Origin: Sanguibacter inulinus
GTDB lineage: Bacteria > Actinomycetota > Actinomycetes > Actinomycetales > Cellulomonadaceae
DNA length: 64,000 nt
Assembly: GCF_013415325.1 (NCBI RefSeq)
Contig: NZ_JACBYE010000002.1
Location: forward strand, 62,001 to 126,000
Reading direction: 5' to 3'
Part shown: one piece after another, positions 63,585 to 64,000 of the stretch
Layout: each line of letters begins with the position of its first letter
How positions within the stretch are numbered: position 1 is the stretch's first letter
Position numbers and translations under genes: made by a program
The notes under the pieces: generated by a model
The model's input: the letters and a program-made list of their open reading frames with translations, nothing else
Told to the model about the DNA's origin: nothing
Database searches by the model: none

Positions 63585-64000
63585 CCCTTGAGCCCAGCAG
63601 TCGCGACAGACTCGATGATCTTTCGCTGGAAGAACACGAAGACGAGCAGAGCCGGGACGCTCGCGATGACCGCACCGGCCATGATGAGCGGCTGGTTGGC
63701 GATGTACGCGCTCTGCAGGAGCGGCAGACCGGCCGGCAGCGTCAGGGTGGACGTCGTCGAGAGCGCGTAGACCGGCCAGAGGAAGTCGTTCCAGCTCGCG
63801 AGGAAGGTGATCACCGCGATGGTCGACAGGGCCGGCTGCGCGAGCGGCAGCATGACCGACGCGAAGATCCGCACGTCCGACGCCCCGTCGATCCGGGCCG
63901 CCTCCTCGAGCTCTCGCGGGAGCCCGAGGAAGAACTGCCGGAGGAAGAACACACCGAAGGCCCCACCGACCGGAGGCAGCATCAGGGCGAGGAGCGAGTC
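63581..64000 (-). CDS. Carbohydrate ABC transporter permease (MalG-like), C-terminal part
   Basis: The open frame enters from the window edge. It contains the MalG-type EAA loop (EEAARIDGASDVRIFASVMLPLAQPAL) and four membrane segments ending in VFFQRKIIESVATAGLKG, the typical C-terminus. About 139 residues are visible; MalG-type permeases are about 280. The gene is followed by the GH43 gene, and the other transporter parts would lie upstream, outside the window. Confidence 0.85.
   Translation of the reverse strand, partial: DSLLALMLPPVGGAFGVFFLRQFFLGLPRELEEAARIDGASDVRIFASVMLPLAQPALSTIAVITFLASWNDFLWPVYALSTTSTLTLPAGLPLLQSAYIANQPLIMAGAVIASVPALLVFVFFQRKIIESVATAGLKG

Overview
The window is GC-rich bacterial DNA with frequent GTG and TTG starts, zinc-type S14, a long acidic extension on NusG, a short-LID adenylate kinase, MYG1, UdgB and CtpF-like proteins, and many short or missing 5' leaders. 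This fits an actinomycete, most likely Micrococcales. A genus near Cellulomonas or Sanguibacter is a guess from overall protein character, not from an alignment.

Region 1 (about 1-31300) is the translation and transcription super-cluster, transcribed right to left. In transcription order it runs: tRNA-Trp, secE, nusG, rplK, rplA; rplJ, rplL; rpoB, rpoC; rpsL, rpsG; fusA, tuf; rpsJ, rplC, rplD, rplW, rplB, rpsS, rplV, rpsC, rplP, rpmC, rpsQ; rplN, rplX, rplE, rpsZ, rpsH, rplF, rplR, rpsE, rpmD, rplO; secY, adk, map. Strong intrinsic hairpins separate these blocks, and several blocks have readable promoters just downstream (rpsL, rpsJ, rpoB, rplJ, tRNA-Trp). Many neighbours overlap as TGATG, ATGA or GTGA, which implies translational coupling. 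The gene after map is not infA but the start of a large LAL/MalT-type regulator that leaves the window.

Region 2 (31500-40400) holds an ABC-2 type efflux pair with a NarL-type two-component pair in one overlapping operon, a flavodoxin-domain protein, an adenosine deaminase coupled to a family-5 uracil-DNA glycosylase, a TerC membrane protein and a MYG1-family nuclease. Region 3 (40500-50600) holds PEP carboxylase, a CtpF-like P-type ATPase, threonine aldolase, an unknown 78-residue protein, an AEC carrier and an MgtE magnesium transporter with an unusual leader. Region 4 (50700-64000) holds a Cthe_2159-like lipoprotein, an amino-acid permease, a SWIM/SNF2 ATPase next to RecQ, a GntR/MFS operon, and a GH43 lipoprotein coupled to a sugar ABC permease that leaves the window.

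No rRNA, CRISPR array, transposase, phage gene or obvious defence island was seen. The most interesting signals are regulatory: a small leader ORF and competing hairpins before mgtE, a promoter-like hexamer at a fixed 6-base distance from several start codons (candidate leaderless mRNAs), and the add-udgB coupling.
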